A DNA stretch of 60,856 bases from Chloroflexota bacterium (GCA_009773005.1 WOUT01000024.1:1-60856), one strand, 5' to 3'; numbered from the stretch's first letter, positions 18,142 through 27,879 are shown. Made by a program: numbers and translations. The notes: generated by a model from the sequence alone, not told the origin.

Positions 18142-18890
18142 AAGGGGTCACAACGAAAAATACACTCATCGTAAGTTAATCCGACGGAATGGTTGGGAGG
18201 AACAACGATGAAATTAGATGCGTCATTCTGAGACCATTCTCCATTTAACAATTGACGAAATAGTACCAAGTCTCCCACCAAAGTCTCAAACATCCAACCT
18301 CTATGCTTCGCTCCTAATTGGACTCTTTTTTTTGATTTGTCTACATTTGCAAGCCCCATATCAATAAAAGCTGCGCGTTTATAATGGGTTTGCCATGCGC
18401 CCATTACCTCCATCAGGTAATCGGCGTTCTCTTTGCCATACTTCTCTAAAAAGACTTCATACTTTTTTGCCAACTCAGTATCAGAAATTGGCCCCATCGT
18501 TGTGAATGTATTTATATCATCTGTTCGTTCCAGGAAATCTTGTGAATACCAATAAGTTCCAGGGTTTTGATCGAACTGTTCTTGATAACGTAGCGGGTCA
18601 CCCAACAATAACGCAATACAATCATGTAAACGAGGGAGCACCAATTTAATTGAGCGGGCGTGTAACCCTGCTGTCCCATTCCCGCACAATCCATATCCCA
18701 ACAGAATCGCCTGGTAACCTCGTCCCTCAGCATGGTCGATATGATCTTGAATACCTGCCTGAAGTTTATCTGGTTGGTTGTGCAATCCGCGTTGGATTAA
18801 CTCAACATCAACTACATGAGTAGAGAAAGCCGCAGAAAGGTAAATTGGCCGGGCGAATACTTCACAGGCAATACACAAAAATCGTGTCAA
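18138..18890 (-). CDS. DUF1638 protein
   Basis: 250 residues of the DUF1638 family, typically found beside corrinoid methyltransferase genes. Recognisable are FLCIACEVFARP at the start, AILLGYGLCGNGTAGLHAR and the PRLHDCIALLLGD block. Its biochemical role is not established; its repeated linkage to corrinoid proteins suggests a part in methyl transfer or cobamide handling. Its stop overlaps the start of the RACo-like gene, so the two are translationally coupled. It lies about 207 nt downstream of the corrinoid protein gene. Confidence 0.87.
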   Translation of the reverse strand: MTRFLCIACEVFARPIYLSAAFSTHVVDVELIQRGLHNQPDKLQAGIQDHIDHAEGRGYQAILLGYGLCGNGTAGLHARSIKLVLPRLHDCIALLLGDPLRYQEQFDQNPGTYWYSQDFLERTDDINTFTTMGPISDTELAKKYEVFLEKYGKENADYLMEVMGAWQTHYKRAAFIDMGLANVDKSKKRVQLGAKHRGWMFETLVGDLVLFRQLLNGEWSQNDASNFIVVPPNHSVGLTYDECIFRCDPL

Positions 18891-19097
18891 TCAGCGTAAT
18901 CTCCAAATTTCGTAATGAATAAATCCAAATTCTCAACAGAGATAATAGGGTGTATGTAACAACCCAAGAACAAAGAAATTACTTATACCTCAGCGGGAGT
19001 CAAATTAATGCCTATTCCGAGATGAATTCGCTATAGCGCTCACACTATAAAAATAAATCTTGAGTCGCAAATTTCCGGTCGGGTTTTCATATACAGG
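18891..19097. other. Gap within the corrinoid gene group
   Basis: About 207 nt separate the corrinoid protein gene from the DUF1638 gene on the same strand. There is no gene-like frame and no obvious terminator. It may carry a separate promoter for the DUF1638-RACo pair. Confidence 0.4.
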
Positions 19098-19739
19098 TTA
19101 AGCCACTCCCATCAAATGTTTTGAAACAACAGCCGCCTGACTGGCATCTGGCGCAAATCCGTCTGCTCCAATTTCATCCGCATATTTCTGGGTGACGGGA
19201 GCGCCACCAATAATTACCTTAAAACCATTACGCACCTCGTTCTCTTCGAAGTATCGCAAGGTCTTTTCAATATTGGTCATGGTGGTGGTCAACAAGGCAG
19301 ACATCCCCACAATATCCGGTTGGTGAGTGTTAATCGCCTCGAGGAATTTTTCAGGGGCAACATCGGTACCCAGGTCGACAATCTGGAATCCAGCCCCTTC
19401 AAGCATCATGCTGACAAGATTCTTGCCTATATCATGCAAATCACCCTTAACTGTTCCAATGACCACTTTGCCGATTGGCTTGATATCCTGCTCCACAAGA
19501 ATTGGCCGTAAAATCACCATCCCTGATTGCATTGCGCGCGCTGAAATCAACATCTCAGGAACAAAGTACTCACCTTCTTCAAATAATTGACCCACCTCTT
19601 TCATGGCGGCGATCAAACCTTTGTTTAACAACTCTTCAACCGGGACTCCGTTATCCAGGGCAGCCTGGATTTTTTGTTTAACACCGCTTGCATTTCCGTT
19701 TACGACAGCAGTATAGATTCCTTGAATGAGATCTTCCAT
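19098..19739 (-). CDS. Methyltransferase-type corrinoid protein (MtbC/MtmC-like)
   Basis: 213 residues. The N-terminal four-helix cap domain (about 1-85) is followed by a Rossmann B12-binding domain. That domain has the base-off/His-on signature GDLHDIGKNLVSMMLEGAGF, in which the His ligates cobalt, then VDLGTDVAPEKFLEAI, MSALLTTTM and VIIGGAPVT. It carries a methyl group between a substrate-specific methyltransferase and a second acceptor such as tetrahydrofolate. It is the first gene of a group with DUF1638 and the RACo-like activator. No MttB or MtrH-type methyltransferase gene lies in the window, so the methyl donor is unknown. Confidence 0.94.
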   Translation of the reverse strand: MEDLIQGIYTAVVNGNASGVKQKIQAALDNGVPVEELLNKGLIAAMKEVGQLFEEGEYFVPEMLISARAMQSGMVILRPILVEQDIKPIGKVVIGTVKGDLHDIGKNLVSMMLEGAGFQIVDLGTDVAPEKFLEAINTHQPDIVGMSALLTTTMTNIEKTLRYFEENEVRNGFKVIIGGAPVTQKYADEIGADGFAPDASQAAVVSKHLMGVA

Positions 19740-19960
19740 TATTCCTCCAGTAATTTCTCGACGATTGGTGTTTTACCGAAAACAGATGAACGAATCCCGG
19801 AAGAAGAATACCTCTCCAGGATGTTTAATTGTGACCGGCATTAAACTCACGACAATTGACATTGTACACTTTCTTAACGAATAGCTTGTGCGCTTTTTGT
19901 TACTGAGTACAAGAAATCAAATCTGCCATTCCATCCAAATTGGATTATCTTTTTGGCGTT

Positions 19961-20635
19961 TTATTCAAATAACTTCTTGAGTTCGATCAAGTCTTTTAAG
20001 ATGATGTCAGCCCCGGCTTTTAGTAATTCTTTTTCGGTACCAAACCCGCAAAGTAAACCTATCGTTTGCGCTCCTGCCGCCTTGCCAGCGAGAATATCCA
20101 CAGTAGTGTCACCGATCATCACGCACGATTCAGGGTTCAATCCCATGGCTTGTGCTGCGTGCCGCACCGGGTGTGGAAAAGGTTTGGTATATTCGCAGGT
20201 TTGAGAAGTCACCACCTTACTAAAATAGGTATTTAACTCATATTGGTCCAGAAACCGCTGGGTGGATAAACTGTCACGCGCGCTGACCACGGTTAAGACA
20301 TGATTGCCCTGAACCAGGTCAAGCAGTTCACGCGCCCCCTTCATAAGTTGAAATGGATGGGGTTTTCTCATCCTTTTTTGAGACAGTCGGCTGTAGAGCC
20401 GAGCGAATTCATCATCGAGACTGAGTCGGTCAAGCAGATGATAAACTCCATTCATGGGTGACTCTGTAACCATCACAAGCCATCGAGCAAATGTTATCGG
20501 GTTACCGTTGGTAAAGAGAAATGGCGCGTGAGAGAATAACGCTGTCATGCGAGATACCCATTCGTCGTCAGTGTCGCTGAGTGTTCCGTCAATGTCGAAA
20601 CACAGCCCTTTTACCCGCCCAAGATCAATCACCAT
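19961..20635 (-). CDS. HAD-superfamily hydrolase
   Basis: 224 residues. The HAD motifs are intact: FDIDGTLSDT (nucleophile Asp), a Ser in VVSAR, Lys in TKPFPHPV and the acidic motif CVMIGDTTVDILAGKAAGA. It has an alpha-helical cap of the phosphoglycolate-phosphatase-like C1 type. Substrate unknown. The ATG at 20635 lies one base after the TAA of the upstream peptidase-like gene, indicating translational coupling; the longer frame would overlap that gene. Confidence 0.87.
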   Translation of the reverse strand: MVIDLGRVKGLCFDIDGTLSDTDDEWVSRMTALFSHAPFLFTNGNPITFARWLVMVTESPMNGVYHLLDRLSLDDEFARLYSRLSQKRMRKPHPFQLMKGARELLDLVQGNHVLTVVSARDSLSTQRFLDQYELNTYFSKVVTSQTCEYTKPFPHPVRHAAQAMGLNPESCVMIGDTTVDILAGKAAGAQTIGLLCGFGTEKELLKAGADIILKDLIELKKLFE

Positions 20636-20636
20636 C

Positions 20637-21980
20637 TTATTCTCTAAAATCAGTGAAGCCGGATAATACATTCGTATAAGCTGCCTGGTCATTGCTCATC
20701 ACCCAGAGGACGTCTTTCCCGGATTTGCGTATCGTAATTGTTCCATCCACATCGGTTGTCCAGATGACGCTGCTAATATTGTCTGTTGAAGGAGCGCCCC
20801 AGCGCGCAAGCCCATAATCCCGGCTAGTCGAAAAGAATTCTCCTGTATCGGCAACCGAATCCCAGGCGCTGCGCCATGCAAACAAGTAGCGGTCTGTCGC
20901 ATCAAACGAATAATAAACATAGGTATCGCCCCCCCAACCCGCCGCGGCTGTTTTTGCGGTCTCATCTGAAACTCTGAATTGAGAGTTGATCCCTGACGAA
21001 AAAACCAGGTAAGAGTACCACTCTCCCATTACATTGCGGTCGATCTCTGTCCAACCCGTGCCTAATATTGGCAGCAAGTCAGGGATGCTTACAAGTACCG
21101 GCTTTTCTAGCGGATATTTCTCAGGGTGAAGGATTTGTTCGGTAGAAACGGGAGGATTCTTAAAAGCGTCGTCAATGGATTGCCACTTCTTGCGCCCGTA
21201 AAGCTGGTTTACAAAATCAAAGCCTTGCTGGTAAGGGAAAAGGAAATCATTTTTCATATATAACGGCGCGGAATCATACACCGGGCTTTTATATGTTTGT
21301 TGAAATTGACTGACCTGATTTTTATCCAGGTCTGTGCTGTACTGAAGAAACCAAAATTGGTCAGATAGCGTGGCGTCACCTTCAACCAGCGCACTCACTG
21401 CAGCGCAATATTCTGTCTCCAGCTGGCAATAATCATCATTGAGCTTTAGCCCATTCTCCAGATCATAGTTTTGATCTTGAAGTGCATGGGTAAACTCGTG
21501 TGCGTAGGTCATGCGCTCTAACCCGCCAAAATTCCCGTCGGCGATAACATACATTTCTTTGCTCGAGCTGTCATAATAGCCCGCCACCTGCTCTGTATAT
21601 AAATCCAAATAGAACTGCCGCAAGTCAAAACCTGGTTTTAGCAACCCCAGTGTACTCAGTACCTCTGCATCGTTTTGCGCATCTTCCGGTGTGTAATCTT
21701 TAAAGAAATCATTGACAACGGTTTCTTTCAATTCTGTTGGAGTCATCAGGGCGCGATTCAGATCTGTTTTAAGGCTCAATCCGCGGATTGCCGTGACTTC
21801 CTGCTGAATTTGGTCCATTTGTGTTTCAATTTCCGGAGATTCAGTAACAACCACGGCTGGCGGAATATAATTCTTCTGGGCTTGAAACAGGAAATATACA
21901 CCAACCATCAACCCGATGCTTAGCAGAACGCATCCAGCGACGATCAAAGCAAGCAGAGATAACGCGACCTTTTTTTTCAT
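20637..21980 (-). CDS. Membrane-anchored HExxH metallopeptidase-like protein
   Basis: 447 residues. An N-terminal hydrophobic anchor (about 5-33, SLLALIVAGCVLLSIGLMVG) is followed by an extracytoplasmic domain. A zinc-binding helix YAHEFTHALQDQNYD (HEFTH) lies near residue 163, and a downstream LVEGDAT could supply the third ligand Glu, as in gluzincins. The rest matches no family I can name, although similar proteins occur in Chloroflexota. It is probably a secreted protease fixed to the membrane. It is coupled to the HAD hydrolase gene. Confidence 0.78.
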   Translation of the reverse strand: MKKKVALSLLALIVAGCVLLSIGLMVGVYFLFQAQKNYIPPAVVVTESPEIETQMDQIQQEVTAIRGLSLKTDLNRALMTPTELKETVVNDFFKDYTPEDAQNDAEVLSTLGLLKPGFDLRQFYLDLYTEQVAGYYDSSSKEMYVIADGNFGGLERMTYAHEFTHALQDQNYDLENGLKLNDDYCQLETEYCAAVSALVEGDATLSDQFWFLQYSTDLDKNQVSQFQQTYKSPVYDSAPLYMKNDFLFPYQQGFDFVNQLYGRKKWQSIDDAFKNPPVSTEQILHPEKYPLEKPVLVSIPDLLPILGTGWTEIDRNVMGEWYSYLVFSSGINSQFRVSDETAKTAAAGWGGDTYVYYSFDATDRYLFAWRSAWDSVADTGEFFSTSRDYGLARWGAPSTDNISSVIWTTDVDGTITIRKSGKDVLWVMSNDQAAYTNVLSGFTDFRE

Positions 21981-22209
21981 CGGATTTAAGTTCCAATTCT
22001 TGGCTGTAATTTACGAAAGATTATTCCTAATAAAGTAGAAATATATCACGAACTGTTATTTGATAGTGGTTAATATTATTTTGCCTTGCTGTTAAACTTC
22101 GTCATTTAATTCCTGTTATTTTATTGAAATTTGATTAAACTAAATTTAACTTACAAATTTAGACATTTTTAGGGGGATTTGGATTCGTTTTCTTGTTATA
22201 ATCAGCGCC
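21981..22209. other. AT-rich divergent promoter region
   Basis: About 229 bp between the divergent peptidase-like gene and miaB. It is very AT-rich and should contain both promoters. The miaB -10 box is listed separately. Confidence 0.55.
22197..22202 (+). promoter_or_regulatory. -10 box close to the miaB start (leaderless candidate)
   Basis: TATAAT lies 7 nt before the miaB ATG at 22210. A transcript starting 6-8 nt downstream of this box would begin at or next to the ATG. No Shine-Dalgarno sequence is present. I see no good -35 hexamer at 16-18 nt. Confidence 0.55.
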
Positions 22210-23523
22210 ATGAAATATCATGTATGGACAGAAGGTTGTCAGATGAATGTGGCGGATTCCGAGCGGGTTTCTTCCGCATTGGAACACTTGGGATACGCCT
22301 TTTCCCCGGTTATTGAAGAAGCTGATGTGATCGTCCTCAACACGTGCGTGATCAGGCAATCTGCCGAAGAAAAAGCATACGGCCGTTTAACATCCTTATG
22401 GCCTGTAAAGCGCGACCGCCCGGAAGTGGTCATCAATTTGATGGGCTGCCTGGTTGGTATCAAAGATAACCAACCTCTGCGAAAACGCTTTCCTTATGTT
22501 GATGTTTTTTCTGCCCCATCAGATCCCTCTCCATTGGTCGAGTTTCTTATTCAACGTCATGCGCACGAAACCGAAAAGGCTGAAACCGCCCGCCGTTATG
22601 CCGTAATGGATGGTGACCTGCTTCTTCCACATCCCAATATTGGACAGCAAGTCATTGGCTGGATCCCGGTGGTTTATGGTTGTTCACACGCCTGCACATA
22701 TTGCATCATTCCCTACCAGCGCGGTATCGAACGCAGCCGTCCAGCTGAAGAGATCCTCAAAGAGGCGCATTCGCTGGCTGCCCAAGGGGTCAAAGAGATC
22801 ACTTTGCTTGGGCAGATCGTAGACCGCTATGGTCTGGATCAGCCGGGTTATCCTTCTTTGGCTGATCTATTGAAACAGCTCAGCGAAATTGAAGGAATTG
22901 AACGACTACGATTTCTCACTTCACACCCAAACTGGATGAACGATGAGTTGCTGAATTGTGTTGCTGAATTACCAAAAGTCATGCCGCACATCGAAATCCC
23001 CAATCAATCCGGAGATGACCAGGTGCTGGAAGCCATGAAACGGGGCTACACCACCGAGCAATACCGCGAACTGGTGCAGAGGATCCGCGCCCGTATACCG
23101 GGAGTATCCATCGCGTCAGATATCATCGTCGGTTTTCCGGGAGAGACTGAAACTCAATTCCAGAACACTTACAACTTGCTGGAAGAATTGAAACTGGATA
23201 TTGTGCATCTGGCGCGTTACTCATCCCGCACCGGCACTGTTTCTGAACGGTTGCTGGTGGATGACGTATCGGATGATGAAAAGTGGGTCCGCTTCCGCGC
23301 CCTGGAAAAACTGCAGGAAAAGATCATCCGCGAAATTCACGCAACCTATCTCAACACAACGGTTCTAATACTTTTTGAAGAGAAGGTGAAAAACCGCTGG
23401 AAGGGACGAACTCCTACAAATAAGCTGGTGTTTGTCGAGAGCGAAGAGAATCTGATCGGGCAAATTCGCCCGGTACGCATCCGCTGGACAGGACCCTGGT
23501 CAATGCTTGGCAATCTCGAGTAG
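22210..23523 (+). CDS. miaB: tRNA-2-methylthio-N6-dimethylallyladenosine synthase
   Basis: 437 residues. Methylthiolates i6A37 in tRNAs reading UNN codons. The N-terminal UPF0004 domain has the three cluster-binding Cys (TEGCQMN, NTCVIRQSAEEK, LMGCLVG). The radical-SAM domain has VYGCSHACTYCIIPYQRG (CxxxCxxC) near residue 160 and later IASDIIVGFPGET. A C-terminal TRAM domain follows (LFEEKVKNRWKGRTPTNKLV). MiaB is preferred over MtaB or RimO by the TEGCQMN/NTCVIRQ pattern. It begins the plus-strand run followed 3 nt later by the M23-like gene. Confidence 0.94.
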   Translation: MKYHVWTEGCQMNVADSERVSSALEHLGYAFSPVIEEADVIVLNTCVIRQSAEEKAYGRLTSLWPVKRDRPEVVINLMGCLVGIKDNQPLRKRFPYVDVFSAPSDPSPLVEFLIQRHAHETEKAETARRYAVMDGDLLLPHPNIGQQVIGWIPVVYGCSHACTYCIIPYQRGIERSRPAEEILKEAHSLAAQGVKEITLLGQIVDRYGLDQPGYPSLADLLKQLSEIEGIERLRFLTSHPNWMNDELLNCVAELPKVMPHIEIPNQSGDDQVLEAMKRGYTTEQYRELVQRIRARIPGVSIASDIIVGFPGETETQFQNTYNLLEELKLDIVHLARYSSRTGTVSERLLVDDVSDDEKWVRFRALEKLQEKIIREIHATYLNTTVLILFEEKVKNRWKGRTPTNKLVFVESEENLIGQIRPVRIRWTGPWSMLGNLE

Positions 23524-23526
23524 CAC

Positions 23527-24237
23527 ATGGTGAAACGGGTTCTAGTTGTTTTGTTTTCAATGCTTTTCGTTATTACGATTGTTGCTGGGTATTTTATTTT
23601 TCTTTCACCCAACAGAATTAATCTCAACGCTGCTTATGTGATCCCGTGGATCCGAAATCCATCTGCTCACCCGGATTGGGCAGTCACAGCGCTTGAAATT
23701 TGCCAGGACTCCCCCTTTGTGATGCCGACCAGCGGGTTGATAGGTTATATCTGGGGCGATTCCTTCCGGCCAGGTCACCGGCATCAGGGCATCGATATTT
23801 TTGGCAGACAGGTTGCTGGGGTAACCCCCGTCTACGCTGTTGCAGATGGATACTTAAGCCGTCTGGCTGATTGGAAATCAACCGTCATCATCCGCATCCC
23901 GTCTGACCCGTTTTTGCCCAGCCGTCAAATTTGGACGTATTACACGCATATGGCTGACTCCTCTGGTACGACATACATTGTCTCTGATTTTCCACCAGGA
24001 ACAGTCGAAACATTTGTGAAAGCCGGCACACTGCTTGGTTACCAAGGAAATTATTCCGGCGCTGCAGGAAACCCGGTTGGTGTTCACCTCCATTTTTCGA
24101 TCGTGCGCGATAACGGAAATGGAAAATTCTTGAATGAGCTTGATTTTTTTGATACGTTAGACCCATCCCCATATTTTGGTCTCTCTTTGAATAAAAAATT
24201 TGGTGTGGTTTTCCCAATTAAGTGCAGCGGCAAATGA
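23527..24237 (+). CDS. M23-family (LytM-like) metallopeptidase, membrane-anchored
   Basis: 236 residues. An N-terminal signal anchor (VLVVLFSMLFVITIVAGYFI) precedes a LytM/M23 domain. The zinc ligands of the family are visible: His and Asp in HRHQGIDIFG, and HLHF near residue 191. The second catalytic His is in YYTHMAD. M23 enzymes cut peptide cross-links of the cell wall or act as non-catalytic regulators; the ligands here look intact. The ATG starts 3 nt after the miaB stop, so the two are probably cotranscribed. Confidence 0.85.
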   Translation: MVKRVLVVLFSMLFVITIVAGYFIFLSPNRINLNAAYVIPWIRNPSAHPDWAVTALEICQDSPFVMPTSGLIGYIWGDSFRPGHRHQGIDIFGRQVAGVTPVYAVADGYLSRLADWKSTVIIRIPSDPFLPSRQIWTYYTHMADSSGTTYIVSDFPPGTVETFVKAGTLLGYQGNYSGAAGNPVGVHLHFSIVRDNGNGKFLNELDFFDTLDPSPYFGLSLNKKFGVVFPIKCSGK

Positions 24238-24306
24238 TATCGTGTATCGTTTTTTTTGGTAGAATTATGGTAGTTACTGATTAATTTATTGTTAGGGGAG
24301 AAATTG

Positions 24307-25098
24307 ATGATTGCTTTTCACGATGTTGCATCAGGTATAAAGTCATTAGCGCTTGAATCACATTTGCCCGTCATCGCTCATATTTCAGATTCCTCTTTGG
24401 ATGAGATCAAAGGTGGCGCTGATACCGTACTTGGCGCATTACTAGGTGCAGTAGATACTTTGATGATGCCTTCTTTTACCTTAAAGTGCATGATCATTCC
24501 ACAAGCTGGTCCAGTTGACAACGCATTAAACTATGGAAGTGGAAATGAAAACAACTCGCTTGCAGAGTTTTTCACCCCCCGATTACCTTCTGATTCCTTG
24601 ATGGGGGTCGCAGCTGAGCGTCTGCGTCTGATGCCAGAAGCCGTCCGTTCGAATCATCCTCTACTATCCTTTGCAGGTATAGGGGTTGATGCAGCGATCA
24701 AAACCCAAACCCTCAACAATCCGCTTTCTCCATTGCAAGCGCTTGGCGATCTTGGTGCATCAATTTTATTATTTGGAGTGGATCAGTCTGCCAATTTCAG
24801 CATTCACCTCGCGGAAAAACTGGCTGGGCGCAAGCAGTTCATCCGCTGGGCGCTAACCCCGGCTGGCGTGCTGGAATGCCCAGGGTTCCCCGGCTGCAAC
24901 CATGGATTTAATCAGGCGAGCCGGTTGACTGAACCTGTCTCGCGCCAGATGCTGATCGGTACTTCGACAATCAAGGTAATTCCATTGCTCCCGATGGTAC
25001 AAATTCTGCAACAGAAAATATTAAAAGATCCTGAATTCTTGTTATGTGACCGTAGCGATTGTGATTTCTGCACGGCTATACGTACGTCATTGAGTTAA
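24307..25098 (+). CDS. AAC(3)-family N-acetyltransferase-like protein
   Basis: 263 residues resembling the aminoglycoside 3-N-acetyltransferase / YokD fold: LPVIAHISDSSLDEIKGGAD, DTLMMPSFTLKCMIIPQAGP and EAVRSNHPLLSFAGIGVDA, where the HP pair corresponds to the conserved catalytic region. Acceptor substrate unknown; chromosomal members are often not resistance genes. The ATG at 24307 is chosen because GGGGAG lies 7 nt before it, rather than the TTG six codons upstream. Cysteines near the C-terminus (CDRSDCDFC) are an unexplained addition. Confidence 0.75.
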   Translation: MIAFHDVASGIKSLALESHLPVIAHISDSSLDEIKGGADTVLGALLGAVDTLMMPSFTLKCMIIPQAGPVDNALNYGSGNENNSLAEFFTPRLPSDSLMGVAAERLRLMPEAVRSNHPLLSFAGIGVDAAIKTQTLNNPLSPLQALGDLGASILLFGVDQSANFSIHLAEKLAGRKQFIRWALTPAGVLECPGFPGCNHGFNQASRLTEPVSRQMLIGTSTIKVIPLLPMVQILQQKILKDPEFLLCDRSDCDFCTAIRTSLS

Positions 25099-25137
25099 TA
25101 ATCAAGGTCCCCTCCTTATGCTATACTGGTTGATAAG

Positions 25138-26304
25138 ATGAAGCCCTTAGTCTCAAATCGATACCGCCTGGTCTGCCCGGTTTGTGGTTCACAATTTGAC
25201 CCCACAATTGTTCAAACCTATTGTTCTTCTTGTAACTCACCGATTTTAACAGAATATGATCTCGGTTCACTTGGAAAAATCCTTGAACCGGAGACGGTCG
25301 CAGAGCGTCCAAGAGGGATTTGGCGTTGGCGCGAGCTGCTGCCGATCAACGAGGAGAAAAATTGTCTAACCCTGGGCGAAGGGGATACTCCCCTTTTGCA
25401 GCTTAATAATCTCGGCGTCAGGCTGGGTTTTCCAAATCTATTTGTCAAGGACGAATCAACTAACGCAACTGGTACTTTTAAAGCCCGCGGTATGGTCGTT
25501 GCGATTTCAAAAGCCATAGAACTGGGTATTCGCGAGTTCGTGATCCCGACTGCTGGCAACGCTGGTGGCGCGCTGGCTGCCTATGCCGCCAGCGCTGGCT
25601 GTAAAGCACATATCTACATGCCTGAAGATACGCCCAAAGCCATTAAAATTGAGGTTCAGATGATGGGCGCTGATCTGCATCTGATTAAGGGATTGCTCAC
25701 CGATGCTGCCAATGCTGCTCATGCAAATGCCGTGAATAACGGTTGGTTTGATGTGTCCACGTTCAAAGAACCTTTCCGAGTCGAAGGAAAGAAAACGATG
25801 GGATTTGAACTTGCTCAAGCTTTCCAGTGGGATCTGCCGGATGTCATCATCTACCCGACCGGAGGCGGAACTGGATTGGTTGGGATGTGGAAAGCCTTTG
25901 CAGAACTCGAAACCCTCGGTTGGATTAGTTATAAAAGACCACGCATGGTTTCTGTCCAAGCGGAGGGGTGCGCTCCCGTTGTAAAAGCATTTCAAAAGGG
26001 GGCAGAACGCACTGAAGTATGGCAAAATGCCACAACGATAGCCTCGGGGTTGCGCGTACCTTCCGTTTTTGCAGACCGGTTGATCCTCAAAGCGCTGCGC
26101 GAGAGTAATGGAACTGCTCTTACGGTCTCAGATAGTGAAATCCTCAGCGCGCAAAAGGAATTTGCCGCTCAGGAAGGAATTTTCGCTGCCCCTGAAGGCG
26201 CCGCCACTCTCGCGTGTTTGAAAAAACTTAAACATCAAGGCTGGCTGCAAAAAAATAACCGCATCGTTTTGTTTAACACCGGGACAGGTTTGAAGTATAT
26301 TTAA
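25138..26304 (+). CDS. thrC: Threonine synthase
   Basis: 388 residues, PLP fold type II. Converts O-phosphohomoserine to threonine. A short N-terminal zinc-ribbon-like segment (CPVCGSQF, then CSSCNSP) precedes the catalytic domain with the Schiff-base Lys in NATGTFKARGM (about 119) and the phosphate-binding loop PTAGNAGGALAAYAA. YPTGGGTGLVGMWKAF and a C-terminal NTGTGLKY complete the site. The ATG at 25138 is preceded by TATACT 10 nt upstream and no ribosome site. The kinase gene follows after 12 nt. Confidence 0.92.
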   Translation: MKPLVSNRYRLVCPVCGSQFDPTIVQTYCSSCNSPILTEYDLGSLGKILEPETVAERPRGIWRWRELLPINEEKNCLTLGEGDTPLLQLNNLGVRLGFPNLFVKDESTNATGTFKARGMVVAISKAIELGIREFVIPTAGNAGGALAAYAASAGCKAHIYMPEDTPKAIKIEVQMMGADLHLIKGLLTDAANAAHANAVNNGWFDVSTFKEPFRVEGKKTMGFELAQAFQWDLPDVIIYPTGGGTGLVGMWKAFAELETLGWISYKRPRMVSVQAEGCAPVVKAFQKGAERTEVWQNATTIASGLRVPSVFADRLILKALRESNGTALTVSDSEILSAQKEFAAQEGIFAAPEGAATLACLKKLKHQGWLQKNNRIVLFNTGTGLKYI

Positions 26305-26316
26305 AGAAGAGTAAAT

Positions 26317-27879
26317 ATGAACGAAGAAATCACACGTACCTCTTTAGAGATCCTTTTCTCCATCAGCCGGGAGCTGGCAACCACTCTTGACCTTCATAAA
26401 GTGCTGGCAAGGGTGCTCTCGCTCTCGACTGAAAACATGGGTGCAGAACGGGCCAGCCTCATCGTGTTGGATGGCTCAGGAAAACCGGTCGATGCCGCTG
26501 TGATTTTTAATGGCGTGCTGACTCCACACACAGTGGAACAGATGCAAGACGTTGTTACCTCAGGGTTGGCAGGATGGGTCGTTCAAAAGAAAAAATCTGT
26601 TTTAATCCATAACACAAATAAAGACCATCGTTGGCTCATGCGCCCAGACGAAGACAGCGATACAAATGCAGCCAAATCAGCACTGTGCGTCCCATTAATG
26701 GCTCGAGATACCCTGGTGGGAGTGCTCACAATTGTTCACCCCAAGGTGAATTTCTTTAGTGATGAACAGTTTAATTTTCAACAAGCCATCGCAGGCCTGG
26801 CAGGAATCGCCATCCACAACGCCCAATTATATGAAGACGTTCAGGCCGCACATCACCGTTACCACGATCTCTTTGAAGACAGCATTGATCCCATTTTTAT
26901 TACGTCAATGGAAGGAGAGATAATCGAAGCAAACCATCAGGCTGCTCTCACAACAGGTATCGACCAGAATGAACTGCCAATGATGATGATATCTGATCTT
27001 CAAGACCTGCCGCCTGAAATGATTGGAAGCAAGTTTGAACCAACAGGAGCGACCGAATCGCTTACTTATGAATCGATCCTTACTTGCCGAAAATGCGATA
27101 AAATTCCGGTCGAAGTGCATGTTTCCACAATTAACATTCAGGGAAATCAGTATCTTCAATGGATTTTCAGGGATATTAGCGAACGCAAAAATCTGGATTC
27201 CTTACGTGAAGATCTTTCGGCAATGATCTATCACGACCTTCGTTCTCCTTTAGCAAATATCATCTCAAGTCTGGAGATCCTGCGAAGCATGCTCCCCCTC
27301 GAAGAGAATTCATCTATTAAGCAATTATTCGAGATCTCCACCCGCTCCTCTGAACGCATGCAGCGATTGATCAGTTCACTCCTGGACATCAACCGCCTGG
27401 AAGCCGGGCAGCAAATCACAGATAAACAATTTGTCGATGTGGACAAAATGATAAATGAAGCTGTAGAAACCATCCTGCCAAACGCCAATAGCAAGGAATT
27501 AGACATTGAGAAAATGGTCCTCGGAAAAATCCCTTCCATCTTTGTAGATGGTGACATGATTCGCAGAGTGTTGATCAATTTACTGGAAAATGCGGTTAAA
27601 TTCTCACCGCAGAATTCGAAAATTACTGTTGGGGCAAAATTGAATGGAGATCAGGTGACGATGTGGGTAGAAGACCACGGTCCTGGAATACCCGTCGAAG
27701 CAAAAGAAAGAATTTTCAATAAATTTGTTCGTGTGCACGGCGAGGGGATTGCAAAAGGCCTTGGGCTGGGTCTTGCTTTTTGCCGGATAGCAGTACAATC
27801 TCACGGTGGTAAAATTTGGGTTGAAAATGTCACCGAGGGCGGCTCACGGTTTATCTTAACCCTTTCCGCTGCGGTTTAG
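26317..27879 (+). CDS. Sensor histidine kinase (GAF-PAS-HisKA-HATPase)
   Basis: 520 residues, no membrane helix, so a cytoplasmic sensor. A GAF domain (about 20-170; STENMGAERASLIVLDGSG, SALCVPLMARDTLVGVL) is followed by a PAS domain (about 185-290; PIFITSMEGEIIEANHQAA). HisKA has the phosphoacceptor His306 in MIYHDLRSPLANIISSLEIL. The HATPase has the N box LLENAVKFS, G1 EDHGPGIP and G2 GLGLGLAFCRIAVQSHGGKI. No response regulator gene is adjacent; the nearest, at 31242, is divergent and not clearly linked. Ligand unknown. Confidence 0.92.
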   Translation: MNEEITRTSLEILFSISRELATTLDLHKVLARVLSLSTENMGAERASLIVLDGSGKPVDAAVIFNGVLTPHTVEQMQDVVTSGLAGWVVQKKKSVLIHNTNKDHRWLMRPDEDSDTNAAKSALCVPLMARDTLVGVLTIVHPKVNFFSDEQFNFQQAIAGLAGIAIHNAQLYEDVQAAHHRYHDLFEDSIDPIFITSMEGEIIEANHQAALTTGIDQNELPMMMISDLQDLPPEMIGSKFEPTGATESLTYESILTCRKCDKIPVEVHVSTINIQGNQYLQWIFRDISERKNLDSLREDLSAMIYHDLRSPLANIISSLEILRSMLPLEENSSIKQLFEISTRSSERMQRLISSLLDINRLEAGQQITDKQFVDVDKMINEAVETILPNANSKELDIEKMVLGKIPSIFVDGDMIRRVLINLLENAVKFSPQNSKITVGAKLNGDQVTMWVEDHGPGIPVEAKERIFNKFVRVHGEGIAKGLGLGLAFCRIAVQSHGGKIWVENVTEGGSRFILTLSAAV

